A stretch of DNA of 64,000 nucleotides from Centrapalus pauciflorus (Eukaryota; Streptophyta; Magnoliopsida; Asterales; Asteraceae): positions 186,001 to 250,000 of the forward strand of contig JAANYP010007921.1 in assembly GCA_020465985.1 (NCBI GenBank), given 5' to 3'. Shown here one piece after another: positions 45,082 to 58,529 of the stretch. A program made the position numbers and the translations under genes. Each line of letters starts with the position of its first letter. Position 1 is the first letter of the stretch. The notes beneath the pieces were generated by a model that had not been told where the DNA came from, did not search any database, and saw only the letters and a program-made list of their open reading frames with translations.

Positions 45082-46910
45082 TGTCACATCAACATAATAT
45101 CATAAGTGACAATATCACATAAAACTCATAATGGATGCTGTCAGCGGAATACACGAATCTTTGCAATTTAACACTTTCATTCGATACATAATCAAAACTA
45201 TTTACATGCATGACGTACAAATTTCCAGTGTCTGACGTATTTAACAAAATAACGGATACCAATCTGATAGACATATTGAGCAGCTAGAGAAGTTACTGAT
45301 TCGCAGAATCCCAAAAAGGTACTATCACATACAACAAGCTAATGCAATGATCCTCGAAGCAACTCAATCTCCTATTTCTGCTGTGGCTGCTGCTGCTGCT
45401 CTACATTCTGACTGCCTGAGACATGTTAGACTCGAAAACGTAAGTTGGAAAGCTCGTGAGTACACAATGGTTCAACTCTGCAGAATAAACACATAACACA
45501 ATGCACAAACACATAATGAATAATACATAGCTTTATCTCTTTCTCATATATATCGCACGCAACTCGGATATGGAGCATGAGATCCAGAAACTCTGAAGAA
45601 TTCACAACTATGTGGGGACGCCTTTCCCCAGCTAACAGACAACACAAATCAGTGGTTAGCCATGCAATAAATTACAGGAGCGACTATAAACTCTGCCATA
45701 TAGATACGCTTGAATGACTGGTTAGGGACAGTCAGTCTGCACGATCGCCAATCGCGGATAACTCTGGAATGGATCTCATTTCATGCACATATATCACATA
45801 TAATAATAAGAATAGAATCAAACATGAGTGTCTCATCTCTGTCTCATTCACAACATGTATATACAGATAACCATATAAGACTTATAAAATGAAGCGCGCA
45901 CTGGAAAGAACTCGAGTACTCACATGAAAGATACGCTCAACTCAAATCAAACTCCTCTGATCACTGTATCGATTTAGCTTGCTATATGCTCGTCCCTGAA
46001 TACAGAACGAATCTTCGGATATAAATTCAACTTAACTGGTGCCCGTCACAGACTGGTACATTGACCCCGTAAACTGAACCAGACCCCACAAATAACCGTA
46101 AATGGGTCTCAAAGCCCAAAACTGAAATATGCCCCGCTTAGGCTGATCGCGGCCGAGCTCGACCCAGCGCGGTCATGCTGATCACATCACGAGTCACACT
46201 CCCCGCCTCCGCCCGAGCTCGACTAAGAACGACCACCAGCAACGCCAAATAACTCATCGCGATCGTGTTGTAGGGATCGCGACCGCGATTATGGGCGAAC
46301 TGGCCTTCCCTATTCTGCCTAGGGGTAATTCACCCCCAAAACCGATTTTCAGCAAGTATGAGCTCACAAAATCAATATATAACGACTACCTACAGTCTTA
46401 TTAGCCAGTTCCCCGACTCTAGCATCTTATAACATGTGTTAATCCAATAAAACACAAACTTTCTTACCTCTTTTGGCTTAAGAACAAAATGAAGGTGATG
46501 ATGGAATCACAGCTGCGAATTTACTGAATTACTATATCTTTTTGTTCCAGTACAAGCAACACACACATTAACACTTTTACCCTTTCTCCTTGGAAGTGAA
46601 GGAAACTAAAAGAACTTTCAAAGGAATCCGTATATATAGACACACACACATGCTTTCTATAATTCGTAACCCAAAACCCCAGAATCCGAACCCGATATCG
46701 TATTATCAATATTAATACCAATCAAATTCATTTAATCTCATGATCTCATAAATATAATTAATCCACTAAATTATAACCTGGTGTCACGTATTACTTAATC
46801 CTAACACGTATCATCCACTAATCGAGATATTATGGGTCCAACCTAATATTATTAATTTAAATATCCAATAACGAAGTTCCACGTACCATGTCGCATTTCA
46901 ATATGTTACA
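45082..46910 (-). repeat. 3' LTR of element H
   Basis: The LTR starts TGTAACATATTG at 46910 after a GAGTGGAGGAT purine tract, as gypsy D's LTR starts TGTAACATCC. On the minus strand it has a TATA-like TCTATATATACGG near 46630. The end at GATGTGACA (45082) is chosen because the D LTR ends GTGTGACA; without a second LTR or target duplication the end is uncertain. A GC-rich block with GCCGAGCTCGACC-like sequence lies near 46140-46300. Confidence 0.55.
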
Positions 46911-46919
46911 AATCCTCCA

Positions 46920-49900
46920 CTCTTAAAGAGATTACATCCTGGAATCTAACTCGAATTCTAGAATAACTGGGGATAGCGGCTCCACAACTCAGACTTCGGC
47001 TCCCAAGTGGTGCAGGTACCCTTATGTATCCACTGAACGAGTACCAACACCATCTATTTATTTCTCAGTTTCTTCACCTTCCGATCTGTAATCATCTCTG
47101 GCTGTTCGGCGTATCTCAGCTGATCATCAACAGTGATCTCAGATAGCGGCACATACGGATCTTCCTTGGCTAGGCACTTCCTCAAATGACTCACATGGAA
47201 CGTATGATGAACGCATGCTAACTCTGAGGGCAATCTTAATCTCTAAGCCTGATCCCAGACTCTGGCAATGATCTCAAACGGCCCAATATATCGTGGACTC
47301 AGCTTACCACGACGTCTGAATTTGATCACACCCTTCCACGGAGATACTTTCAGCATCACAAAGTCCCAACTTTGAACTGAAGCTCGGTAGAATGACGATC
47401 GGCATAACAGTTTTGTTGGCTCTGTACAACTCGAATGTTCTCGCGATGACAACCACTTTATCACTGGCCTCCTGTAATAACTCGGGACCACTGATTGGTC
47501 GCTCGATGACTCACCCTAACACACCGGGGTTAAAAACTTGCACCCGTAGTGCGCCTCACACGGATCCATCTTAATGTTTGCATGGTAACTATTATTATAC
47601 GTAAATTCTACTAAAAGTAAGTGCATGTCCCAACTACCACTAAAATCAATCGCACAAGCTCGTAACATTTCCTCGAGAGTATGATTAGTGCACTTTGTCT
47701 TCCCGTCTGTATGAGGTCTGTATGCAGTACTCAAGTAAACTCAAGTGCCTAATTTAGTCTAATAGCTCTGCGAGAAACGTGAAGTGAAGCGAGTATCTCT
47801 TCTAGAAGTGATTGACTTTGGAATACCTCTGTCTCGATACTATCTCAATAATGTAGAGTCGTGCTAAACGATCCATAGTGATAGTGCCCCGAACTGCCAA
47901 GAAATGTGCACTCTTCGTCAGTCTGTCTACTATCACCCAAATTATATGATTACCGTGAACTGTGCGTAGAAGTCTAATAATAAAGTAAATCGTAATATGG
48001 TACCACTTCCACTCGGGGATTTCCAACGGCTGTAGACGACCGTGAGGCTTTTGATGCTCAGTCTTCACTTGTAAACATGTCATACACTTTTCAACATATC
48101 AACCCACATCTCTTTTCATCCCTGACCACCAATAAAACTCATAGAGATCTCAGTACATCTTGGTGCTCTCATGATGAATAGACAATCGCGATCGGTTGGA
48201 CTCATTAAGTATCAACTTGCGGAGATTCCAAATTCTAGGGACCCAAACTCGATCATGGAAGGTTAATAGGCCTCTATCATCTCTGACCAGTGTCTCAATA
48301 TACCCTGTAAGATGCTCTCTCTTCACATTCCCTGCTCGTAGACCCTCCTGTTGTGCCAACTTCAAACAAGCAATTAGTGTAGAAGTAATCTCAAGTCTGT
48401 TAGCTCGTGAAAGAATTGTCTGACCACACGCCATACGACTCAAAGCATCTGATACCACGTTCCCTCTCCCCGGATGATACTGAATCTCTTAGTTATAATT
48501 CTTCAATAGCTCTAAAGTGTGTCATTGTCTCATATTCAACTCTTTTTGATTAAATAGATACTAAAGAATCTTGTGGTCGGTGTAAATAATGAACCGAGAC
48601 CCATAAAAATAATATTACCAAATCTCCAATGCCAACACAATGTCGTCTAACTCAAGATATGTATAATATGTTTTTCCTCATAAGTCTTAAGTTGTCGTGA
48701 TGCATACATAATCACCTTACCCTTCTACATTAGGACATAACCCAGACGGTACCCGAAGCATCACAATAGACAACAAAATCATCAGTACCATATGGTAAAG
48801 CTAACACTAGAGCCTAGCATAATCGAGTCTTCAAATCTCTGAAGGCACACTCCTACTCCTCGGTCCACTCAAACGGTACGGACTGTCGTGTTAATCTCGT
48901 TAACAGTGTGGCAATTCTCGAAAAGTCCTGAATGAATCCACGATAGTATCCTGCTAGTCCCAGAAAACTGTGAACCTCATGCACTGTCTTAGGTGGCTCC
49001 CTACTCATAACTTCTTCTATCTTCCCTGGATCCACTTTTATTCCCTCAGCACTCACTACATAGCCCAAAAATTGTACCTCTCGTAACCACAACTCACATT
49101 TGAAAACTTCGCGTATAGTCTCTTATTTCGCAGCACGGTCAAAACCTCTCTCAAGTGCTGCTCGTGGTCTCATTGCTACACGAGTAAATCAAGATGTCAT
49201 ATATGAACACTAGCATAAATCTATCCAACATAGATCTACACACCCTGTTCATCAAACGCACAAAGGCTGCAGGTGCGTTAGTCAATCTGAATGGCATCAC
49301 AAGGAACTCGTAGTGTCCATAGCGCGTCCGCAACGCCGTCTTCGACACATATTAATCTCTAACTCTCAACTGATGGTAGCTAGATCACAAGTCAATCTTC
49401 GAGAAGTAACTCGGACCCTGAAGCTGATCGAACAAGTCGTCAATACGTGGAAGCAGATAATAATTCTTCATCGTCACTTTATTTAGCTTTATGTAATCTA
49501 TACACATCTACATGTTGTCGTCCTCCTTCTTCACAAACAAAATTGGTGCTCTCCATGGGGATGAACTTGAACGGATGAACCCACGATCCAGTAGCTAAGA
49601 CATCATCTCTCGCATCTCTGTTGGTGTCAGCTTGTAAGGCGTCTTAGATATAGGAACTCCTCCAAGGATAAGGTCCAAAACTCCATCTGATGACATGGCA
49701 GGAACCCAGGCAACTCATCTAGGAGTACCTCAGGTATCTCTCTAATCACTGGTATATCTTCTATGGTATTCTTCTCCTTATGGGCGTCAACAATATAAGC
49801 AAAGAAGGTCTCACACCCCCTTAGATACATACCGCTGAGCTCTGACCATGGAAACAATCTCAATCTCGCCTCTGTGTTGCTCCCCGAATACTGTAATACT

Positions 49901-49928
49901 CTCACCGTTTGAAATGGGTATGCAAATC
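46920..49928 (-). pseudogene. Pol remnant of element H
   Basis: From 5' to 3' on the minus strand: an RT lead-in with IREIPEVLLDELPG (about 49740); RT core TRYGHYEFLVMPF (49151-49348), where the expected FIDD reads FIYD, so one catalytic Asp is Tyr; QFLGYVVSAEGIKVDPGKI and FLGLAGYYRGFI (48853-49092); RNase H traces; integrase core with VDRLTKSAHFL (near 47925); TDGKTKCTNHTLEEMLRAC (near 47690); VSPWKGVIKF and GPFEII (47243-47491); then a chromodomain-like tail to about 46920. Stops and frameshifts separate the pieces; nothing is functional. Confidence 0.85.
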
Positions 49929-51364
49929 TGTAGGTCCCAAAAGGTTTCTTAAGTATACTTAGATAAACTATAGAGGGGGGCGGGGGGTGTCTGAATACAA
50001 TTAATACTTAATCACAAAGATTTTTCCTAATGCTTGTAAGTATATTTTAACACTTGTTAAAATTATAAACAGGTTTGGATTGTGGAAAGATCCAAACAAA
50101 GATGACAAAAATGAACAACAGACTTTGTCTAATCTAAGACACACTCAAACTAGTTACAATGAAGTGACTCACTAACGGTCACTCACTGTTTACACACAAG
50201 ACAGATTGTATATATTTAAGACTGAACAACTTAGACACACTATGCTAATTCACTCAAGTTGAACAAAACACGCATGCATGAAAAACACACTTTGCTTTGC
50301 ACTCACGTTCTCTATTTGTGAATTTCTCAGTTACTTTCTCTTTCCTTGGAAGCTTCTCTTTTATACTCATACACATAATTCAGTGATGCTTCTTCATTGG
50401 TTGTAAAGAAAGCAGGAACATCTTGTAATGGGACAAATTTGCTTTTCTGCACCAAGACAAATCTGACAAAGTAGTTTTGTCTTCTTACTGCAGAATCTTT
50501 GTCTTTACCCTTTTGTCTCTGTCGTCCTTACGTTTACTTCAAAATGGAATGTCAACTAGTGACCTTTATTTTTCCTTGTAAAGCTATTTTGGTATAAGAA
50601 ATGGTCTGCCACCCATTTTAGATATCCTCTTTATCTTCATGCTTCAGAACAGCTTTGGCAGATGAAAGGCTATTCTAATTTTCCACTTTGTCTTGATTTT
50701 ATAGACTGATCTGAACGTTCAAAACTTTGCATGAAGATATGGAAACATATTCCTTGAAGTTTTAAACCTGTTGACAAAGAACAAAACACTTATTTGTGTC
50801 AAAACTGTCCAACAGATATGGACAGCTTAGACATATTCTGTCAAACCTGTCCAACAGATATGTACACTTTTGACAAACTTCCAGGTTACAACTAATGTAA
50901 TAGTGTAAAGCAGACTTTGGCTGATTTTGGAAGTCACTTTTCAAGTTTGATCGAGGCATTAAAAAGCCTTAGGGGTGTTTGGTTAGCGGATTTCTTGGGA
51001 TTTGCATTTAAAATCCTGTGTTTGGTTCGCAGATTTTAGTAAGGATTGAAATCCTAGGATTTTTGAAATCCCTTCCTTCTTTGTTATTTAAAATCTCAGC
51101 CTCCCCCTAGGATTTTAAATCCCAGTTACCTTTCATTTTTCGGATTAACAAATTTTTCCTAAATGATAATGTAGATTCTTTGACAAAATCTTGACAAATG
51201 CAAATGCTGCATAATGCAAATCTCTTGACAAAATGCAAATCCTAAGGAAAATAATCTATGAACCAAACACCCAAGTCTCTCCCTAAGTGTATCAATCAGG
51301 TCTGATTAGAAATGTCCCCCTATGATATAGAACAGGTTTTATTGAGGCTTTTTTGTGCCTAACA
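49929..51364 (-). repeat. 3' LTR of element A2, with a MITE inside
   Basis: On the minus strand it starts TGTTAGGCACAAAAAAGCC and ends GGGACCTACA, like the A LTRs, with the C-rich run near the end (G-run at 49975-49987 on the plus strand). A TATA box lies at 50358-50365. A 300-bp MITE at 50973-51272 accounts for most of its extra length. Confidence 0.85.
50973..51272. mobile_element. PIF/Harbinger-like (Tourist-type) MITE in A2 LTR
   Basis: The terminal inverted repeats GGGTGTTTGGTT and AACCAAACACCC bound 300 bp. Flanking triplets are TAG and AAG. The interior has AAATCCTAGGATTT-type motifs in both orientations. The A LTRs lack it at this point, where AAGGC(C/T)TG...ATGCCT continues, so the insertion boundary is supported by comparison. 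Confidence 0.8.
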
Positions 51365-51636
51365 ATCTCTCCCTATTTGGAATATTCAGTCTAAGGTTGA
51401 CCATATCAGTTATCAATATATACTTTTTACATTACAGATGCAGAATTAAGATTACAACATAGAAGTAAAGTAAAAGATCAACTTATACATAATGAAAACT
51501 GTTTAAACAATTGATGTTTACAAGGAAAAAGTACAAATGATGTACATTATAGCAAAAACTACAACTATTGGACTGTTGTTGTTGGGAGCAGATAACAGTA
51601 AGCCTGACTAACTAATGCTCAGTTTCCATTCTTCAT
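51365..51636 (-). other. Polypurine tract and 3' untranslated region of A2
   Basis: On the minus strand AAATAGGGAGAGAT (51365-51378) precedes the LTR. The rest is non-coding between the aORF stop (51637) and the tract. Confidence 0.75.
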
Positions 51637-54600
51637 CTACACATCATCTGTAGATGGACCTTTCTCCTTATCCTTTTCTTTCTCTTTTTCTAGCTCAGCA
51701 GCAACTTGGAGGACTTTTTCTTGTTCCAGACCAGCCAACATTTCTTTCTTGGCTTCAAAGCTCTCAACCTCATGTTTTAGGTAGACAAGCTCCTGGCTGT
51801 CCAGTTCACCCCTGACATTGCATGCTGCTAACTGATTTAGAATTGCTACTCTCCACCTAAAGTTCTTTATGTATGGTGTCATGCATCTGAAGGCAAGAAG
51901 CTGTTTGACACCAGCTTTGTGAAGATCTGAAGCTCTTTAAAAGCACATATTCTTAGTAAGAGGATCCACAAAGAATACTCCAACTTCAGAAATTTCAATA
52001 AACTTCCCTTCAACTGGTTCTACACCCATGGGTAGGCTGTGATCCATACCCTTTATCTCAGTGGCATGGAACCCTTGCTCAATCATCATTACTATCTCCT
52101 CAAGTTCTGTGTCCCTCTTCTGTCTTCTTGGTTTAATTTGGGTTACACTTTGGAGGTACCCTTCATCATCTCTTCAGGTATAAGACCCAACCCCATTACC
52201 TTCTCCATCAGCTTTCTCACAAATGCTCTAAAAATTTTAACAGTCTCAAATTTTGAAGTGCTAAGAGCAACTGCAAACTCAACCCATTCTCTATACCCCA
52301 TCTTGGGTACATTTGCTAGTTCATATGACTCTAATTCAAGGCCATCAACACCAAATCTTGTAATTTGTACTTCCAAGGCTGATTCTTCCTTGAAGTGGGA
52401 ACAACATTGACAATGTTTTTCCTGGCGAGCCTTCTTTCAACAACATCATAAAACTTCTTTTTGGCCAGGTTGTCAAAGTGAAATTGGGTTTTGGCAGATG
52501 AAGGGGTGGTGGACACAGACTTCTCCTTGGTCACAAAGAGCTTTGATCCTTTGCCTTCTTTGTTCTCTTTTCACTGTTAGCTTCTTTGACAGCTTCCTCC
52601 AACCTCTTTTGCACTACCAAAGATGGCATTTTTACTTTCTTTGCCTCTTTGGCAGCCAATGCTTAAGCAGCCTTCACAGAAGCTGCTTCCTCCCTTACTC
52701 TTTCCCAAAAGCTCAGCTTGCTTGTTTTCACTCATAATATGTTTCAAGTGGAATTTTCATTTCTATTGCTTGAGCTTTGTCATATTTTAGTTGGAGTTCC
52801 TTTCAACCTCTGTATCCACAACAGCCTTACCTTTTCTCTTGGCTGAAGTGGATGAAGCAATCTAAACCTCTTCCTCTTCTGATGATTTTAAGACTAGTTG
52901 TCTTCTTTTGCTGGCCCTGTCCTCAAATATAAGTTCCTCCCCCTTAGATGGTGCATGGCTTAGGGACTTAGCCTGAGTAGGCTCAACAATCTTGGAATCA
53001 TGGGATGTACCTGCAGTAGCACCAGTGGTCAGCTGGCCTTTTGCTTGCTCAACCGAAGCTGATTTCTCCTTAGAAGGGGATGAAGATTTCTCCCCCTTAG
53101 ACGTAGTCTTTTAGGCAGACTCCTTCTCCCCCTTTGAATGAGATGACACAGAGCCTTCAACAACAGTTTTGCCCAAAGGAACAGATCCAGTGGTTTGGCA
53201 GCAACAGACTTGGTAACAGGTGTTAGACCAACCAGGCTATGCATTAAGAAAGTCAGGCTGTCCTTCACCTCAACTAACTGGGTAAGGAATTTTTCAAGAG
53301 AGGATGATTAAGAGTTGGTAGTGGCTGAAAGGATGGAAATGGTTGCCCTGTCAGCATCACTAAACATAAGGCTTGTAAGCTATGCAAGAGTAATATTGAT
53401 GGACTCTTGCACATCTTCAAAACTAATGCCACTGTGTTTGACAAAGATACCACCAAGGTATTCAAAGAAGCTAAACTGGAGGGTAGAGATACAGATTAGG
53501 CTTCCGCAATACTTGACAGTTGTTGAGAAAAAGCCGTCAAGCTGGACACGGAGTCCTGCTGATGGGAAAGAAGAGAGGAGAGAAAAGTGGAGAGTTATTA
53601 CAACTATGGAGTGAGTGCAATCAGCTGAGAAGAGTAGTCAAGTTGAGTAGAGGGTTGTGGAAAGGATGACTTGAACGAATCAAGAAATCCTAGAAGCTAT
53701 GTAGACACAGAGTCTACAATTGTAGAAAGTAGTGTGGTCATGGATTTATTCAAAGAATCAACCTTATTAGACAGCACATGAAACTGTTCTTTCAAGGACA
53801 GATCTTTTAGAGATGGAGGGATGTGAGTGGATTGTTTGGATTGTGTGAAGGGGGATGAAGGTGAGGATGGTTGTGAACCATGAGGGAATGAGAAAGGTTC
53901 ACTAGGTGATGGTAGAGACACAGTGGAAAGAAGTTCCATAGCCTGTGCAAAAGATAGATGACCCAACTTAGAGGGGTCAATGATACATTCTTTAGTGGCC
54001 AAACCTGCATCATGAGGTGAGATGATTGGAGTGGTTGGCTTCTCAAGAACCAATGAGATTGTGATTTCTTCATCAAAGACATGGGCAAGACCCTCTGTGG
54101 TGCTTTGGTCTAAATTCACCTCTTCATGGGGTCAAAGGGTTTGCATTTCAACATCATTAGTGGTGAAAACTGGTTTGGAATTTGCAGATGGGGAAGACCT
54201 TAACCAAAGGGCTGGTCTATACATTGTGGTTCATCAGGTTGAGGAGTTAGACCATCAACAATTGATAGGGATGGACCAGTTACATAATGAGAAGCAGAAG
54301 ATGAAGGTTCATCAGTTGGTGGGCTAAAACCAACTGTTTTGACACCTTATGTAGACTCGGAAGGTGTTGAAAAAGTATGAGTGGGGGACTATGTAGACAC
54401 AATGTGGAGTGGAGAGAGGTCCTATCTTTCAATGCCCTCACCCTGTTGGGAGGGTGGGACAATGGATATGGTAGTCTCCATTTTTTCAACTGGTTCCTTT
54501 TGATAGGAACTAGAGGGCTCAGGCTGACTCTGGGTGGACTCTGGTTGGAGTGAGTTTAGACTGGTGGAGAGACTGGACAGAGAACAGTTGGTGAAAGCTG

Positions 54601-55686
54601 TTATCTGGTCTCAGGTGGTACAGAGCCACTGGCCACAAAGGCCATGGGTTCAACAGATGAACATGGAACTTCAGCCTGCTCCCCCTCAGGCACAGAGACT
54701 GAGGGTGCAAACTTTATCTTTCAGGCCTTCTAAGGGGCATGTCCTACTTCAGTAGGCTTGGGTTCACGTTTAGCCTTTTTGCCTAGAGCTTTTGAATTTT
54801 TTCAGTGGGAGCAGCATCTAGAGCCACCTCTATTGTAGAAGGTCCTTCCACCAAACCAACTAGCCTCCTTATAGTGTTATGCGAGGAGTCTCTTCAGCAC
54901 TGACAGGGGCATGAAATACTTTGTTTCGAATGACTAGAAACACCATGAACTTTAGAAGGGGCTGTGAGTTATACAGAGAATCACCACATACATGCTTTAA
55001 GATGAGACTAAGAAATCCGGGATACCTTACAGATGGGGATCTTTGTTCTTGTTCCACAAAGGCTCTTAGATTGCCAATGATTCATTTGGTCATGTTCAAA
55101 GTAGTCTCTTCCACATATTGCAGAGCCACTTGTAATTCATCTCTGCTAAGATGATCAAAAGAGCCAACCTTACAGCTTAGACACATTACCATTAAGGCAA
55201 AGAGAAAGCTATAGGTTGGGGCTAGTTCTTTTCTGAACAATGTGACTCCAACTCTTGGTTCAGACATACCGCAACAACGTAGCAGCTTTCTCATCTGCTG
55301 GTTTTCAGGCTGTGGCTTGTCATATTTTTCAACCACAGGCACATGGAGCATCTCTTGGAGTAGATCAGTAGAGATCTCAACAACCTTAGTGTTGTTGAGG
55401 ATGGTTCCATGGAAGATCTTGGCAGCAGGGTCATAGGAGCAAGTGTACCAAAATTCATGCACCATCTTCTGATACATGACACCAGGAGTAGCAGTCATTG
55501 CATGATGCAGTGGGTGAGCTTTGATAAATCCACCATTGGTTCATAGCCTTTGCCAATGTAGGTTTTGGGAATTGACAGATTGGCTACATAGTTGGTAGGT
55601 TTGATGGTGAGAGTTGTGGTGACTGATGGGTGTTTAACGACATCATCACCCAAGAATACTGGTACAAGAGAATTTGAATGAGCCAT
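51637..55686 (-). pseudogene. Additional ORF of element A2, frameshifted
   Basis: It starts MAHSNSLVPVF at 55686 and ends KGPSTDDV at 51637. The N-terminal domain matches the A aORF (LTIKPTNYVANLSIPK; MTATPGVMYQKMVHEFWYTC), the centre is Ser/Pro-rich and poorly conserved, and the C-terminal domain again has TQFHFDNLAKK and MGYREWVEFAVALS. Frames change repeatedly, first near 55498. The conservation of the first ~250 and last ~200 residues against a diverged centre suggests two constrained domains joined by a flexible linker. Function unknown. Confidence 0.75.
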
Positions 55687-56402
55687 TTAAGTAGTGGTAA
55701 AAGTTCAACGAGAGCAGACACTTAGACTTTTTGAAAGTGATTGGGGATTTTCAGGAAGTATGGAGGTATAGGGTCGCAATAGTGAAAGGGAAGATGAAAC
55801 AGTAACGTTAGGTATTTATAAGATTTGAATGTGAGAGAGTGGGAGAGAGAAAAGGACGGTTGATTTGAAATGGGGATGACTAGTGGAATGGAACAGTTAC
55901 CACGTCAGCACATGTGTCAGACCCACTTGACCCATTTGCTTATCTCTTAAACATGTAACAAAACATTATCTTCAGGTAATTAAGTTAAATTAAAACAAAA
56001 TTAACATAACGTAGGTATGAAGAAAGGTTAATTAAAAGTTGATGGTCAACGATATTGTCCAAACATGTGGTGAAGTATTGTCATCAAAGCCGTTCAGTGT
56101 ATAACTCGTGTATGAAAACTGTTTAGTGATATTTGAGCAGTTTTCATTATGAAACATGTTCTAGAACAGAGCAGGTTACACGAATTGCAGTGTTGACAGA
56201 ATATTGAGTGAGCAGGTTTGAGAGTTAGACACTATGACAGATTTGGTTGAAAACTCTTAGTTTTGAAACTTGTTAGATGTCAAACCTGTTCCAATTTCTA
56301 ATAAACGACAAAGTGCAAAGCCAGTGAAACCTGTTACGCATCAAAGCTGTTTTTTAAGAAATTGACAGGTTTGCATATATAACTGTAGAACATTAATGAC
56401 AC
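55687..56402 (-). promoter_or_regulatory. Pol-aORF spacer with putative internal promoter, element A2
   Basis: On the minus strand the TATA box TATAAATA (55813-55820) in the context CACATTCAAATCTTATAAATACC is followed by 126 bp to the aORF ATG. The context is nearly the same as in element A (9913). The rest of the spacer has no gene. Confidence 0.6.
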
Positions 56403-57889
56403 TTAGTCACTTTTATTTATCGTTCCCACCTTACAGACAAGGGTGTTCAACCTGTTTTCATCAAGAGGTTTGGTGAAAATATCTGCAAGCTGATCTTCTG
56501 TAGGAACAACATATACTTCAACAATACCTTGGTGGATGTGATCCCTTATGAAGTGATGTCTGAACTCTATATGCTTTGTTCTAGAGTGGAAGACAGGATT
56601 GTTGGATATGGATATGGCACTGGTGTTATCACACAATATAGGAGTTTTGATACACCAATCCATAGTCCTTAAGTTGATGTTGCATCCAAAGAAATTGTCT
56701 ACAATAGCTTCCAGCGGCAATGTACTCAGCTTTAGCAGTAGTAGTGGACACAGAGTTCTGCTTCTTACTGCTCTAACTTATCAAATTGCCTCCAAGAAGC
56801 TGACACCCACCTGTTGTACTCTTTTTGTCAAGCCTGCAACCTGCAAAATCCGATTATGTGTATCCACTTAAATCAAAGCTTGAGTCTTTGGGATACCAAA
56901 GACCCAAACCTGTTGTACCCTTAAGGTATCTAAAGATTCTTTTTACACCAGCAAGATGTGAATCTTTTGGATCAGCTTGAAATAGAGCACACAAACATGA
57001 TGCAAACATTATATCTGGTCTACTAGCTGTTAGATATAGTAAGCCCCCAATCATACCTCTGTAGGCTGTTACTGAAATAGACTTTCCACAGGTATCAGCA
57101 TCCAACTTAACATCGGTTGCCATTGGGGTTTTAATGGGAGAACACTGATCAAATTTAAACTTTCTCAAAAGATCTAGTGTATACTTTCTTTGATTTACAA
57201 AAATTCCATTTGAATTTTGTTTAACCTGTAATCCTAGATAGAATGTGAGTTCACCCATCATGCTCATCTCATATTTAGATTTCATGAGCAATGAAAAATT
57301 CTTGCATAGTTGTTCATTAGTAGAACAAATATAATTTCATCCACATAAATTAGAACAAGCATAATGTCAAATTTAACCTTCTTTGTGAACAGTGTAGTAT
57401 CCACTTTACCTCTGGAATATCCATTGCTCATAAGGAAGTCAGGTAGAGTGTCATACTAGGCTCTGGGGGCTTGTTTCAGACCATAAAGAGCTTTTTCCAA
57501 CTTATAGACATAACCTGTATGTTGTTCATCCACAAAACCTGGAGGCTTCTTGACATATACTTCCTCTTGCAGCTTGCCATTCAGAAATGCACTTTTTACA
57601 TCCATTTGGAACATTTTCATGCTCTTGTGAGCAGCATATGCAAGAAACAAACGAATTACTTCCAGCCTAGCCACAGGAGCACATATTTCATCATAATCAA
57701 TTCCCTCTTCTTGCCTATACCCTTGAGCAACCAATCTTGCCTTATTTCTAATGACAGACCTTGCTCATCTATCTCGTTCCTGAATACCCACTTGGCACCT
57801 ATTATAGTTTTTCCTTTAGGCATGGGGACCAGCTTCCATACTTTGTTTCCCTCAAACTGATTGAGTTCTTTCTGCATGGAAGTGATCAA
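56403..57889 (-). pseudogene. Reverse transcriptase and RNase H of element A2
   Basis: Segments on the minus strand: 57889-57656 (NQFEGNKVWKLVP), 57734-57456 (GYRQEEGIDYDE, GLKQAPRA, then TAG where relatives have TGG for Trp), a region with YVDE in place of the catalytic YVDD (about 57340), 57291-56854 (YEMSMMGELTFYLGLQVK, LYLTASRPDI), and RNase H to 56403 (CDNTSAISISNNPVFHSRTK; ADIFTKPLDENR). One missing base in the CAAGGTCTGTCATT stretch explains the first frameshift compared with element A. The ending ADIFTKPLDE, broken in A by an extra T, is in frame here. Confidence 0.87.
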
Positions 57890-58529
57890 TGGGCATCTTT
57901 CAATGTTTCATCAATATTCTTTGGCTCCATCAGGGATACAAAACTTGAAAACATACAAAAGTTTCCAAGACTATCCCACCTTCTTTGCACACCCTTATTG
58001 ATGTCACCTATTATTTGTTCATTTTGATGACACCTGATCCACTTATGATCATGTTTCAATGATGAGTCCTCAAAATCTTGAACAACAGTTTCATTATCAA
58101 CAGGTCTTATAGAACAACTTTTTTGATTATCAGACATACTGACATCTTGATTTTGTTCATTTATTGAAGGAGTATCATTGGTGTTGAACACATCAGTGGA
58201 AGATTCCGGAAAATCAGCATTTATTGGTTCTGGACATGGAACATCAACTATATTAGTGCACTTGTTACCCAGGGTGAGCCAATATAGTCATCATCATGTC
58301 CACTATGAGTAGCACGGTCCACTCTGGATGATGTGGAAGCATTAGAGTCTTTATCTTCAGCATTTGAATGTAGAAGATCATCAAAGCTGAAGTCTCTTGA
58401 AACTGATTCAGGTTCAACTTTGAGTGAAAAATTTGCAGACTATTCAAAGGTGACGTTGATGGATTCATAAACCACCTTTCTTTTCGGGTCGTATACTCTG
58501 TAGGCTCTGGAAACTGCTGAGTATCCAAA
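57886..58529 (-). pseudogene. Integrase C-terminal region and linker of A2, cut by B2
   Basis: The A2 sequence begins abruptly at 58529 with codons for FGYSAVSRAYRVYD, matching FGYSAISKAYRVYN of element A, then the acidic linker with CSIRPVDNETVVQDFED. A frameshift near 58265 separates two parts. The catalytic core lies on the far side of B2, outside the window. Confidence 0.8.

Larger units (their letters stand above)
45082..49928 (-). mobile_element. Element H: decayed Ty3/gypsy element, 5' part cut off by A2
   Basis: Read on the minus strand: pol fragments from 49928 to about 46920, a purine-rich tract, and an LTR from 46910 down to about 45082. Protein fragments match the chromovirus order. 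The 5' half is separated by the A2 insertion at 49929 and must lie right of A2, outside the window. Confidence 0.8.
49929..58529 (-). mobile_element. Element A2: Ty1/copia element related to A, 5' part beyond B2
   Basis: Read on the minus strand: integrase C-terminal part from 58529, RT-RNase H (57889-56403), spacer with promoter-like TATA, aORF (55686-51637), polypurine tract and LTR (51364-49929). Its order and proteins match element A. It was inserted in element H (host bases AAATC at 49924-49928 are one side of its target duplication) and was itself cut at 58529 by B2. The 5' LTR, gag and protease lie outside the window. Confidence 0.88.
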
